64,000 bases of DNA from Pseudomonadota bacterium (GTDB lineage: Bacteria; Myxococcota_A; Polyangia; Polyangiales; Polyangiaceae). A program made the translations under genes and the position numbers. The stretch is taken from NCBI GenBank assembly GCA_023423895.1, contig JAFAER010000198.1:1-64000 (forward strand), written 5' to 3'. The notes beneath the pieces are model-generated. The model was not told the origin of the DNA, did not search any database, and saw nothing but the letters and a program-made list of their open reading frames with translations. How positions within the stretch are numbered: position 1 is the stretch's first letter; every line of letters starts with the position of its first letter. This document shows positions 33,059 to 42,049 of this stretch, piece by piece.

Positions 33059-34846
33059 TCATTTGATGATGGTCTCGACCGAGTTGAGCTTGCGAATGGC
33101 CGCGCCGCCCGGGTAGCCGTAGCTCGCCGCGAAGCCGGTACCCCAGACCGTGACGCCCACCGCTCCGCGGCTCTGGAGCTCGTGGCGACCCGCTCCGCAT
33201 GTGCCCGTGCCTACCTGCTGCGGCTTCCGCTGACGCGTCAGCCACACGCGCGTGTACTCGTACTTGCCCGAGGTCCCGAGAGGAGCCCAACCGTCGAGCT
33301 CGCCGGCGCAGCCCAGCGTCACGGGCTCGAACTCCTTGCCTTCGTCCCGGGAGCGGACGACGACGATCTGCGAGTTCGGGTACGTGGGGTCGGCGAAGAA
33401 GACGTATCGATCGAGGAACTGGGCCGACGGGATGACGCTGACGAGCTCCGGATCACCCTCCGAGTTCGTCGCTTGCTGCCAGCCGTATCCGTTCATGTAC
33501 GAATACACGGCGAACGGGTGCTCGGCGTCCTGGCTGCGCACGACGAACGGCGTCTGCGACGTGAAGACCTTGACCTCGCCGGCGGCGAGCTCGGCGGGGG
33601 CGCCGTTCGGCTGGCTCGGCTCGTAGGTCAGCGTCGTCCCGCCGACCGCGCCGACGATGCGATAGTGGTACTGCTCGGGGACGCCGTTGGCGAGACGCGA
33701 GAGGTGCGGAACGACCGCGTACTCGCTGCCCCACGACTGGAGTGGGACGAGCTGGTCCTGCGAGGCGTCGCACGCGAACTGCCCGGAGGGGACGAACATG
33801 CACTCGTGTCCGCCCCAGACGGCGATGTTCTTGTTCGCGGAGATCCGGCTGCCCGTCAGCTCCTCGTGCTGTGCTAGCTGGATGGCCTCGCCGCGCGCGA
33901 GCTTCCACGTGCGCGGCTTGCCCTTCAGCGCGCCCTCGACATCGCGTCCGGACTGGATGCCGGTCGAGCCGACGATCGTGACCTCCGTATCGTCCTCCGC
34001 CGCGACGATCTGCGTCGTCGGCCGGGTCGCGGAGCCGAGCGCGATCGTGACATCCCACGGGTTCGTCACGATGTAGCCGGGCTTCCACGAAGCGACCGGG
34101 AGCAGCAGCGTCGCCGACGACACGGCGCTCTTCTCGCCGCCGAACGGATAAATGCTGTACGCGCTGACAGGCGCGGACGTGCGGAGGCGGAACGACGCCC
34201 CGCGCGCCGTGCCGAGGATCGACGTGTCCCTCGCGACGGCTGGCGTGACGCCGTCCGGACAGGGAATGAACGTATTCCTGTTCGTCTGCTCTCCTTGCGA
34301 CAGGAACACGACTGCGACCTCGCCGGGCGGGAGCTCGCCATGGAAAGGCTCGTACGTGACTTGGCCGCCGTTCGTACGGACGAGCCGAGCGGCGGCCGCG
34401 ATGTCGAGCGCTTGCCCCTTGTACTCGCCCTCGATGCGCGTCGGTGTCGACCACGTGTTCGCGAGGAACGCCGCGAAGCAGGAGCCTTCGTACCCGTGTC
34501 CCGAGCCGGACGGAGGAAGCGCGGCGAACTCGCAGCCGATCGACGCTCCTGCGCTCACGGCGGCGTCGCATGCAGGCAGGCACGCGCCGTCGCCGCAAGC
34601 TTGATCGTCCGGGCACGCGGCGAGCACCTTCGTCTCGTCGCACGCATCGACGACCGACCGCAGGTCACGCGAGCAGACCCTCTGCCCGGTGCACTGAGGA
34701 GCGGCCGGCGGCTCCGTGCCTGCCTCCGGGGTCGTGTCGAAGGCGCCCTTGCCGTCGGCGTACCCGGAGCGGCTGTCCCCGCACGCCGCGAAGGTCGTCG
34801 CGGCGGCGGCGAGGCCCACGCCGGAGAGGATGCTCCACCGATTCAT
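33059..34846 (-). CDS. IgGFc-binding-like surface lipoprotein (cassette A, gene 5)
   Basis: The start is the ATG at 34846, in a 4-nt ATGA overlap with the RCC1 gene and with GAGGAG upstream; the protein has 595 residues. The signal is 'ILSGVGLAAAATTFAACGDS'. A Cys-rich head ('CSRDLRSVVDAC', 'ACGDGACLPAC') precedes an IgGFc-binding N-terminal-type domain: 'YEGSCFAAFLANTWSTPTRI', 'PVSAYSIYPFGG', 'TTQIVAAEDDTEVTIVG', 'NIAVWGGHECMFVP' and 'YGYPGGAAIRKLN'. Animal homologues bind mucins/IgG Fc; bacterial ones are thought to mediate adhesion. It is closely paralogous to the protein at 48364-50172. Confidence 0.88.
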   Translation of the reverse strand: MNRWSILSGVGLAAAATTFAACGDSRSGYADGKGAFDTTPEAGTEPPAAPQCTGQRVCSRDLRSVVDACDETKVLAACPDDQACGDGACLPACDAAVSAGASIGCEFAALPPSGSGHGYEGSCFAAFLANTWSTPTRIEGEYKGQALDIAAAARLVRTNGGQVTYEPFHGELPPGEVAVVFLSQGEQTNRNTFIPCPDGVTPAVARDTSILGTARGASFRLRTSAPVSAYSIYPFGGEKSAVSSATLLLPVASWKPGYIVTNPWDVTIALGSATRPTTQIVAAEDDTEVTIVGSTGIQSGRDVEGALKGKPRTWKLARGEAIQLAQHEELTGSRISANKNIAVWGGHECMFVPSGQFACDASQDQLVPLQSWGSEYAVVPHLSRLANGVPEQYHYRIVGAVGGTTLTYEPSQPNGAPAELAAGEVKVFTSQTPFVVRSQDAEHPFAVYSYMNGYGWQQATNSEGDPELVSVIPSAQFLDRYVFFADPTYPNSQIVVVRSRDEGKEFEPVTLGCAGELDGWAPLGTSGKYEYTRVWLTRQRKPQQVGTGTCGAGRHELQSRGAVGVTVWGTGFAASYGYPGGAAIRKLNSVETIIK

Positions 34847-36171
34847 CGAATCTCCTCTGCGCTCGGATGAGCGTATGAATCCATCGTGCCGCGCCCGAGC
34901 TCGCCGTGGACGTTGCCGCCCCAGCACACGATCTTGCCGTCGACCAGCGAGGCGCAGGTCGACCGGTCCGTCGTGGCGAACGAGACGACCTTCGAGATGG
35001 GCATCTCGAGCGGGTGTTTCGACGACAAGAGGTTCTCGGGAGCCATCCCGAGTGCTCCGCCTTCGTTGACGCCCCAGCGGAACAGGCGCCCGCCGGCGAG
35101 GAGCGCGCCTCCCTGCTCGATGCCGCTGTTAGCTCCACTGATGGCGACCTGCACGACCTCCGCGCTCGACGGGATGTAGAGCGTGCCGGGTTCGGGGCGC
35201 CAGCGCAGGAGCAAGCCGTCCGACACGTACGCGAACGCGCCGATGGCGGTGACGTCCGGAAGCTCGCGCGGCCGCGTCGTCGACGCCTGGACGATGTTCT
35301 CTCCGGCGGGAAAGGCGCCGATGCTCTGGAGGACGTTGCCGTCGACGAGCGCGATGATCGTGTCGAGGTTCGTCGTCCACGTCCCGATCGCGAGAGCCTT
35401 CACCGGAGCGCGGATCGAGCCGACGAGCTGCGGAGCGAACGTGTTCGTACCGCCGGCGTCAGCGCCGATGTTGATCGTCGTGTCGCCCCAGCAGTGGAGC
35501 GAACGGTCGCCGGTGGTGATCGCACAGGCCGTGCGATAGCCGAGCGCGACCTCGTCGACGGGCGGGAGCCCTTCGACGAGCGTCGGCAGAGGCAGGCGCG
35601 CCTCGGCCCGAGGGCGTCCGAGCTGACCGAAGTCGTTGCGGCCCCAGCAGTAGACCGAGCCGTTGCTCGTGCGCGCGCACGTCCCTAGGTTCGGCCCGAC
35701 GCTGATCTGCGTGACGTCTTCGAGCCCGACGACGGGCGCCGGCGTTGCGCCCACGAGCGCCGTCGTGAGAGCGCCACGTCCGAGCGCTCCGTCGTTCGTC
35801 GGAACCACTCCGCCGTCGATCGTCGAAGTGAGCGAGCTCAGGGAGTCACGCCCCCAGCATCGAACCGTCCCGTCGGCGACGAGGCCGCAATAGTGGCGAC
35901 CGCCGTTCCCGCTGACGGATCGATAACAAGGGCCTTCGGCATCGGGCGCACACTCGACCTCGAGCCGTCGAGGTGGTCCCGCATCGACCGGCGGTGCTGC
36001 ATCGACGGGGGGCGCTTCCGAAGCATCGGCGGATGTCGACGGCGGCGGGAGTGACGGGCCCGGGCCGGCGTCGGGCGCGAATGAGGTCGTCGGCTCGTCG
36101 TCGGCAGAGCTGCACGCGATCACTGCGAGGGCGCCCGCAGACAGAGCCAGCACGATGGGGATGGATCTCAT
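34843..36171 (-). CDS. RCC1-type beta-propeller lipoprotein (cassette A, gene 4)
   Basis: The ATG at 36171 is preferred over a GTG at 36195; it has GGGAG upstream and the clean signal 'IVLALSAGALAVIACSSA'. The body contains RCC1 blades marked by a Cys-x-L/I...DG...CWG pattern: 'HYCGLVADGTVRCWGRDS', 'GTCARTSNGSVYCWGRNDFG', 'ACAITTGDRSLHCWGDT' and 'STCASLVDGKIVCWGGNVHG'. Each blade's paired Cys probably forms a disulfide, fitting an exported protein. It overlaps the IgGFc-like gene by 4 nt. Such proteins are often misnamed BNR-repeat proteins. The binding partner is unknown. Confidence 0.87.
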   Translation of the reverse strand: MRSIPIVLALSAGALAVIACSSADDEPTTSFAPDAGPGPSLPPPSTSADASEAPPVDAAPPVDAGPPRRLEVECAPDAEGPCYRSVSGNGGRHYCGLVADGTVRCWGRDSLSSLTSTIDGGVVPTNDGALGRGALTTALVGATPAPVVGLEDVTQISVGPNLGTCARTSNGSVYCWGRNDFGQLGRPRAEARLPLPTLVEGLPPVDEVALGYRTACAITTGDRSLHCWGDTTINIGADAGGTNTFAPQLVGSIRAPVKALAIGTWTTNLDTIIALVDGNVLQSIGAFPAGENIVQASTTRPRELPDVTAIGAFAYVSDGLLLRWRPEPGTLYIPSSAEVVQVAISGANSGIEQGGALLAGGRLFRWGVNEGGALGMAPENLLSSKHPLEMPISKVVSFATTDRSTCASLVDGKIVCWGGNVHGELGRGTMDSYAHPSAEEIR

Positions 36172-36191
36172 GGTCGAAGGCTCCCTGGTCT

Positions 36192-37466
36192 TCACTTCTT
36201 GCGTCGTGCGATGAACCCGGTCGCGGGGGCCGTGTCGCCCTTCGGCGGCGCCTCGCCGACGATCCAGATGTCGTCATCGCTGGCGCCCCAGATGCCGCGG
36301 ACGAACCCCGTCGGCAGATGGCCGAGCGCGCTGGGAACGTACGAGAGCTTCGTCCCATCCCAGCGGCACACGGAGAGCCCGTTCGAGATCCAGGCCGACG
36401 TCGGCGACAAGATCCAGCCGTAGTCGAGCCCGCACGGCGACCCCTCGTGCATGTTCTGGCGAAGCAGGGCTTCGCCGAGGGATCCGTCCTGGTCGAGGGG
36501 ATAGAGCGAGACCGTCGACGTCTGGTCCTTGTACGTTCGAATCCAGAGCTGTCGCTCCGCGCCTCCTGGCTGCGTCACGCGGAGTACGCCGGACTGCGGT
36601 CCCACCGGAACGGGGAGCGCCGTGATCGTCCAGTCGGTGCCGTTCCAGTGGGCCAGGAGCGGCGGAGATTGATTCGCTCCCGGACCGGCGAGGTCGGTGC
36701 TGAAGTCTTCACCCGAGACGCAGACGTCGTCGGCCGCGAAGCCCCACACGTGCTGCCAGTAGTAGCGCTTCGTGTCCGTGGGTGACGCCTTCGGGGTGAG
36801 CGTCTGCGCGACGAGCCCGCCGTTGCCATTGTCGGTGAAGCGCGTGATGTTCGCGTTGCCGAGCGCGACCCAGGCAGCGTCCGCTTCGGGCGTGACCCAG
36901 ACCGATCGCCGGGCGTTGAAGGAGACCGTCGTCGAGGACTCGTGGAACGCCTGAGGAGCGTCGCCGACGCTCATGTAGCGGACGAAGAAGATGCGGCCTG
37001 TCGAGTCGAGCGCCCACGCCCAGACCTTCTGGGGATTGTGCGCGGCGACGCCGAGGAACGGGTTCGGATTGACCGTCGAGATGGTGCCGGTGAACTCGTA
37101 GACCTGCTCCCAGTTGGTGCCGCGGAAGCGCAGGATCCCTCGCCCTCCAGCTGCCCAGACGTCGTCTGCAGCCGAGCCCGACACGCCGGCCAGCGGCGCC
37201 TGGATGGGCGGCGACATGTAACAGAAGTCTCCGGTGCTGCACGTAGCGGTGACGGAACCGTCCCCGTCGGAGCCCGCATCGGCAGCTGCATCGGAGGTGA
37301 CATCGGAATCGTCCGGACCCGCCTCGGGGAGCCCGACGGGCGCCGGGTGCTCGGAGCCCGGTGTGTCTTGCGCGCCGAGCTCGACGTTGGTCGCGCAGGC
37401 GAAGAGAACGGAGACGGCGAGGGCGCTGCCCGTAGCGGTGGCGGTGACAGTTTTGGCGGTGCTCAT
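36192..37466 (-). CDS. Beta-propeller-like lipoprotein (cassette A, gene 3)
   Basis: The protein has 424 residues from the ATG at 37466, in a 4-nt ATGA overlap with gene 2. The signal ends with the lipobox VLFAC, followed by an Asp/Ala linker. Then come propeller-type repeats with the DVWA.G...hxxGxxW pattern: 'SGSAADDVWAAGGRGILRF' then RGTNWEQ, 'VWGFAADDVCVSGEDFS', and 'IWGASDDDIWIVGEAPPKG'. Two Cys precede the first blade ('CSTGDFCYM'), as in its paralogues. It is surface-anchored, with no catalytic residues evident. It is paralogous to the genes at 51490-52800 and 52797-54014. Confidence 0.82.
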   Translation of the reverse strand: MSTAKTVTATATGSALAVSVLFACATNVELGAQDTPGSEHPAPVGLPEAGPDDSDVTSDAAADAGSDGDGSVTATCSTGDFCYMSPPIQAPLAGVSGSAADDVWAAGGRGILRFRGTNWEQVYEFTGTISTVNPNPFLGVAAHNPQKVWAWALDSTGRIFFVRYMSVGDAPQAFHESSTTVSFNARRSVWVTPEADAAWVALGNANITRFTDNGNGGLVAQTLTPKASPTDTKRYYWQHVWGFAADDVCVSGEDFSTDLAGPGANQSPPLLAHWNGTDWTITALPVPVGPQSGVLRVTQPGGAERQLWIRTYKDQTSTVSLYPLDQDGSLGEALLRQNMHEGSPCGLDYGWILSPTSAWISNGLSVCRWDGTKLSYVPSALGHLPTGFVRGIWGASDDDIWIVGEAPPKGDTAPATGFIARRKK

Positions 37467-38707
37467 GGCGTCTTCCTCTCGAGGTGCAGCATCACGCCCG
37501 AACCGGAGAACCAGACGTCGTTCGGCGAGCTGCCCCAGACGGACATCAAGAGGGGGCGGTCCGGCATGTCGTCGAGCGGCGTGGCGACCGAGGTCCAGCT
37601 CTCGCCGTCCCAGTGGACGATCGTTCCCTGCTCGCCGACGGCCCAGATGTCGTCGTTCGCGAACCCGAACACGCCGCGCAGATCGAGCTGCGTCGGCGCG
37701 TCGACGATCTCGAGCTCGGGTGTGTCGACCGTCGACGCGCGGCGGATGAGGCCACCCTCACCGACGATCCACACCTGCGTGTCGCTCGCCCACACGCCAT
37801 AGAGCTGCTTCGTGGTGAAGGTGCTGACCTCGTCGACACGCCATGTCGGCGCACCGCCGTCGGTGACCGGCGGCACCTGCACGACTCGCAGCACGCGCGT
37901 CGGCGGACGAGGGATCGCCGTGGACGACGGCGAGATGCCGACGGCCCAGGCTTCGTCGGCGCGCCCGACGGCCACCGCGGAGAACGTGTACTGCGCGGTC
38001 GTGGGCCCGTAGAGCGTCGTCGAGCTCGGGCCGCCGTCGACCCAGTCGCCGACCCTCACGACCGCCCCGCCGGCGGTGGCGCCCGTGGCGCGCCGGCGTG
38101 ACATCCAGATCATTCCGTCCTTGCCCCGGATCCCGGAGATCGTCGGCGCCGTCGCGGCGTAGCTGTAGATCTGCCATTCGGTGCCGGTCGGACCGTTCCA
38201 GCCGTTCGTGTGGCGGATGCGGGCGCCGTCGGCGATCCAGACGTCATCGGGGCGATCGAGCCAGACCGCCTGAAGCGTGAAGTCCGTTCCGGCGTCCTGC
38301 GCCTCGAGGTCGGCGCGCTCCCACTTCGTGCCGTCGTAGTGGAGGATCGTCCCAGCCGTCCCCACCGCCCACACGTCGTTCGGTCCGGACCCCCACACGG
38401 ACGTGAGGTTCACGGGAGCGTCCAGCGGGACATCGACCGAGCAGATCCCCGAGTCGCTGCAGCTGCCGCCCGGAATGATGCCGCCGTCCGCGGGGTCTGC
38501 CCCGCCGTCCGTCGCGGCGTCGTCCGTCGCGTCGCCGCTGTCAGGGACCTGGATCACCTGCGGCTCTTGCGGCTGCTCGGGCTGCGCTTCGCCTTCGCTC
38601 GCGCAAGCGACCGCGACGACGCCGACCGCGAGCGATGCCGGGACGGAGAGCATGAGCAACGGCCAGCGTCGCGTCGCCGTTCGATCGTTCGACTGCTCGG
38701 TACTCAC
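37463..38707 (-). CDS. Beta-propeller-like lipoprotein (cassette A, gene 2)
   Basis: The start is the GTG at 38707, in a GTGA overlap with the stop of gene 1; upstream residues in this frame are Arg-rich shadow. The protein has 414 residues. The membrane segment 'LLMLSVPASLAVGVVAVACA' forms a lipoprotein signal with an unusually long basic N terminus. Blades: 'SVWGSGPNDVWAVGTAGTI', 'FGFANDDIWAVGEQGTIVHW', 'GVWASDTQVWIVGEGGLIRR' and 'SVWGSSPNDVWFSGSGVM'. The 'CSDSGICSV' pair precedes the first blade. It overlaps the next gene by 4 nt. Confidence 0.82.
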   Translation of the reverse strand: MSTEQSNDRTATRRWPLLMLSVPASLAVGVVAVACASEGEAQPEQPQEPQVIQVPDSGDATDDAATDGGADPADGGIIPGGSCSDSGICSVDVPLDAPVNLTSVWGSGPNDVWAVGTAGTILHYDGTKWERADLEAQDAGTDFTLQAVWLDRPDDVWIADGARIRHTNGWNGPTGTEWQIYSYAATAPTISGIRGKDGMIWMSRRRATGATAGGAVVRVGDWVDGGPSSTTLYGPTTAQYTFSAVAVGRADEAWAVGISPSSTAIPRPPTRVLRVVQVPPVTDGGAPTWRVDEVSTFTTKQLYGVWASDTQVWIVGEGGLIRRASTVDTPELEIVDAPTQLDLRGVFGFANDDIWAVGEQGTIVHWDGESWTSVATPLDDMPDRPLLMSVWGSSPNDVWFSGSGVMLHLERKTP

Positions 38708-39894
38708 TGCACCACCTCGTCGCAGGGCTCCACCACGCACCGACCGTTGACGCAGGCCTGACCTTCGACCGCGTTGCAGCGAACCCCGCATCCCCCGCAG
38801 TTGAGCGGGTCGTCGAGGAGGCTCACCTCACAGCCGTTGCCGCTGTTGCCGTCGCAGTCACCCCAGTTCGGGGAGCAGCGGTAATCGCAGACCCCTTGTT
38901 CGCAGACCGGGCGCCCATGCGCCGGATCCGGATCCTGCGCGATACCGATGAGGCCGATCGAGCGCCGGTCGCCTGGGCACTGCACACCGCAAGAGCCGCA
39001 GTTGTTGACGTCGCTCTCGAGGTACGTGCACGTCGACGTCGAGCAGAGGGTCATCCCCGAGTCGCAGAGGCACTTGCCGCTGGCGCATCGCTGGCCCGCG
39101 GCGCACACGTTCCCGCAGCCGCCGCAGTTGTTCGCGTCGTTCGCGCCGTTGACCTCGCAGCCGTCCGTGCCGGGCTCGAACAGGTCCTTGTTGCAGTCGA
39201 ATCGGAGGTTCAGGCACGTGAGCGCGTTGCACGTCCCCTGGACGCACGTACGCGATGCGCCGACCGGAGGTGGACCATGCGGATTCGGCGGGCAGACGTT
39301 GCCGCAGGCGCCGCAGTTTTGATTGTCGGTATCGAGACGCCTGCACGAGTTCGAGTCGGCGCAGTACTCGCCGTCCCTGCATCCGCACTCGCCGTTGTCA
39401 CAGATGTCGACGCACTGGATCCCGCAGCCGCCGCAGTTGTTCTTGTCTCGGGAGATGTTCGTCTCGCAGCCGTCCTCGACGACCCCGTTGCAGTCGGCAT
39501 GCGTCGAGAGGCAGACAGGCTGGCATTCGCCGTCGACGCATTTCGTGAACGCGTTGACCGACGTCATGTAGGGCGTCGACCGCGGACAGTGGCGTCCGCA
39601 GGCTCCGCAGTTGTCGTTGTCGTTCAGCAGATCGACGGCGCACGGGAACGGGTTGTTCGAGCACGTCGTCCGCCCTTCAGGGCACTTGTTCGTCGCGCAC
39701 ATCGCGACGGTGCTGGCGTCGGGCGCGAGGGCGGGGGGAGGAGGCGTCCCGGCGTCGGGGTCCACGAACCCGGGCTCCTCGGCGCCGTCCTGACTATCGG
39801 TCGCGAGCACCTCGCGCTTGGATCCACAGCCTGCGGCCAGTGCCGTGGTGAACACGACGAGGCCGAGGGGAAGCAGACGGAAACGTCGTCCCAT
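38704..39894 (-). CDS. Cys-rich repeat lipoprotein, NCGxCG type (cassette A, gene 1)
   Basis: The protein has 396 residues. The signal is 'LGLVVFTTALAAGCGSKR' with lipobox LAAGC. The body has about six repeats built on 'DLLNDNDNCGACGRHC', 'RDKNNCGGCGIQC', 'TDNQNCGACGNVC', 'NDANNCGGCGNVC', 'SDVNNCGSCGVQC' and 'DDPLNCGGCGVRC', alternating with 'ADCNGVVEDGCE' elements. It ends 'CVNGRCVVEPCDEVVQ'. Dozens of Cys imply an oxidised, rigid extracellular stalk. Such proteins are often wrongly called tryptophan synthase alpha chain. It is the first gene of its operon, 140 bp after the CotH gene. Confidence 0.87.
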   Translation of the reverse strand: MGRRFRLLPLGLVVFTTALAAGCGSKREVLATDSQDGAEEPGFVDPDAGTPPPPALAPDASTVAMCATNKCPEGRTTCSNNPFPCAVDLLNDNDNCGACGRHCPRSTPYMTSVNAFTKCVDGECQPVCLSTHADCNGVVEDGCETNISRDKNNCGGCGIQCVDICDNGECGCRDGEYCADSNSCRRLDTDNQNCGACGNVCPPNPHGPPPVGASRTCVQGTCNALTCLNLRFDCNKDLFEPGTDGCEVNGANDANNCGGCGNVCAAGQRCASGKCLCDSGMTLCSTSTCTYLESDVNNCGSCGVQCPGDRRSIGLIGIAQDPDPAHGRPVCEQGVCDYRCSPNWGDCDGNSGNGCEVSLLDDPLNCGGCGVRCNAVEGQACVNGRCVVEPCDEVVQ

Positions 39895-40034
39895 GAGTAA
39901 ATGTGTCCATCTGATGCCGCAGAGCGATCACACCAGGTGAACCGGGACGTACGATTTTCCGCGCCCCCCCTTCGAGCTGAGCTAGCGCGATACGGCTGAG
40001 GTAGGGCGCGTCGAAGGCAGGTCTGCCCTGACCT

Positions 40035-41690
40035 CTACTGGGGCACGTACATCGGCGTGAGGTACGACCAGCGCTCGTCGATCCACTTGCGCATGGTCTC
40101 CCGTTCGGTGTCGAACGTCGCCTCGCTCTGAAGCTTGGCCCAGACGCTGTAGCTCTTACGTGCGGCGTTCCACTTCCGGTCATCACGGAGCGCAGAAGGA
40201 TGGACCTCCGTGCTCATCTGATCGAAGAGCTCGAGCATCGACGCTTGGCTCATCGGACCCTCGAGCGCGGCCGCGTAGCGTGCCTCGAGTCGTGCGAGGA
40301 GCGCGGGGCTCTCGATGATGCGCTGCCAGATTCCGTTGTACGTGGACGGAGCTTTGGAGCCTCTTCCCAGCTCGCGCGGCGAGAGCGGGCTCCTGTCCCA
40401 CGACTGGCCGAACGTCGCGTTCATGTCCCACGGGATGTACCGGAAGCGCCGATCCGGACCGTCCGAGTCGATGTAGACGAGCGAGTTCTTCCCGAAGTTA
40501 TCGTAGGCGGTCAGCGCCGTCGTCAAGATGTACCAGTCGAGGAAGTCCTCGGTGCGGAGGACCGAATCGATGGTGCTCTCGATCTCTTCATCGGTCGAAT
40601 CCGATGTCCACCTGAGCAGCCTGAACAGATCCTCGAAGTCGTCCTCCGGCTCGCCGTCGCTCTTCTCGTAGCCGACGGCCAGATCGGTCTTGGGCTTCCC
40701 GTTGTTGAGCGTCGTTCGGTAGTTCCCGGTATGGGCCTCCGACTTGAAGATGTTGCCGTTCTTGTCGAGCCCGCGCACGCCCATCAGGTGATCGCCGATG
40801 TCGTCCGTGACCTGATAGAGCCCCTGGTACACGCCGTCGATGAAGACGACGGCGCTCGCCTGATCGATGCGGATGTTCTCCGGATCGAGCCGGTTCCACA
40901 TCTCGAACGCGAGACGCGTTCGGATTTGCGAAACGTCGTCGAACGTCTGCGTGAGGATGACGCGGCGTCGGCCTTCGAACGCCTCGAGGCCCGGCGCCCC
41001 GTGGAATGGGTCGTCCTTCGTGAACCTGAGCGTGAAGCTCTTCTTCGGGAAGGCGAGGGACGTCGCGCCTCGGCAGCGGAGCTCGGCGCCCTCGTGCGCG
41101 CGCCCATCGACGATGATGTCGGCAGGGACGGGATCGCGGCGTACCGCGTCCTTGCAGTACATCGGGTCGTCCGAGTGCCACGTGAGATGAATGACGGGCA
41201 GACCGTGCTCTTCGAGGTACTGCGTGCGGTCGACCAGCGGCGCGTTGCCTGGAGCATCGAAGCGGTCGAGGATCGTCCCGGAGATGCGCGTGTTCGACGT
41301 CCCGTCGGACACGACGACCTCGAACGGGCCGGCCTGATCGAGCCGAGGCGTCCACGAGAGCGTCGAAGTCTCGGAGTCGAACGACGCGCCGTCGGGCAGC
41401 TGCGCGGGCGCAGTGAGCGCACCTGCGCACCGGATGTTCCAGTGGATCTCGGTCGCTTCTTCCGGGAAGTAGGCCATGTCCGACCCGCAGGCGACGTCGT
41501 AGTCGACGACGGGCGGCACGTCGGCGTCGCCCCCATCGGGGGGCTCGACCTTGACGTCCGCGACGTCGCGGTCGTCCCCTCCGTCTGCCGTTTCTCCGCG
41601 AGGTGCCGTTTCGTCGCCACACCCGGAGCCTGATGCCAGCACTCCCGCGACGAGGATGGGAAGCAGCGTGAGGTGGAGAGCTCGCTTCAC
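40035..41690 (-). CDS. CotH-kinase-family lipoprotein with N-terminal Ig-like domain
   Basis: The start is the GTG at 41690 with GGAG 5 nt upstream; the protein has 551 residues. The signal is 'LTLLPILVAGVLASGSGCGD'. An Ig-like domain ('PDGASFDSETSTLSWTPRLD') precedes the CotH domain: 'GLPVIHLTWHSDDPMYCKDA', 'CRGATSLAFPKKSFTLRF', 'RLAFEMWNRLDPENIRIDQA', 'FIDGVYQGLYQVTDDIGDHL' and 'RFRYIPWDMNATFGQSW' (metal-binding Asp region). CotH proteins are atypical secreted protein kinases known from spore coats. It lies directly upstream of cassette A on the same strand, so it could phosphorylate those surface proteins; that is inference. Confidence 0.87.
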   Translation of the reverse strand: MKRALHLTLLPILVAGVLASGSGCGDETAPRGETADGGDDRDVADVKVEPPDGGDADVPPVVDYDVACGSDMAYFPEEATEIHWNIRCAGALTAPAQLPDGASFDSETSTLSWTPRLDQAGPFEVVVSDGTSNTRISGTILDRFDAPGNAPLVDRTQYLEEHGLPVIHLTWHSDDPMYCKDAVRRDPVPADIIVDGRAHEGAELRCRGATSLAFPKKSFTLRFTKDDPFHGAPGLEAFEGRRRVILTQTFDDVSQIRTRLAFEMWNRLDPENIRIDQASAVVFIDGVYQGLYQVTDDIGDHLMGVRGLDKNGNIFKSEAHTGNYRTTLNNGKPKTDLAVGYEKSDGEPEDDFEDLFRLLRWTSDSTDEEIESTIDSVLRTEDFLDWYILTTALTAYDNFGKNSLVYIDSDGPDRRFRYIPWDMNATFGQSWDRSPLSPRELGRGSKAPSTYNGIWQRIIESPALLARLEARYAAALEGPMSQASMLELFDQMSTEVHPSALRDDRKWNAARKSYSVWAKLQSEATFDTERETMRKWIDERWSYLTPMYVPQ

Positions 41691-42049
41691 GGGCGCTCCG
41701 TCCTCGTTCGTGCGTCGAGATGGCGGATGACGCGTCGCGGTCGGCAAGCGTGGGGGCACATCGTCGTGGTCGGTTCGCACCGACGAAGCTCGCGGGAGAG
41801 GCGAGCGTGGGTCGAGATCATTTCTCGGCCCGGATTCAACGTTCATACCACAAACGACGAATCGCGATGCTTGTGGGGCCAAGCACTTAGGGGCGACTCG
41901 GCATGCCAAGCTGTGCCGCGACTGACGACGGCGTCAGAGCACGAACAGTGACGCCGCACGAGCTCATCCGATCGTTTATCTCATCTGCACGGGCTTGGGC
42001 AGAGCTTCGCGCGCGTCAGAATCGCACTCAGCGGCTATCCTGCGTGCGC

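Noticed and set aside
40200..41633. Plus-strand frame of 477 codons opposite the CotH gene
   Set aside because: Antisense shadow of a well-supported gene.
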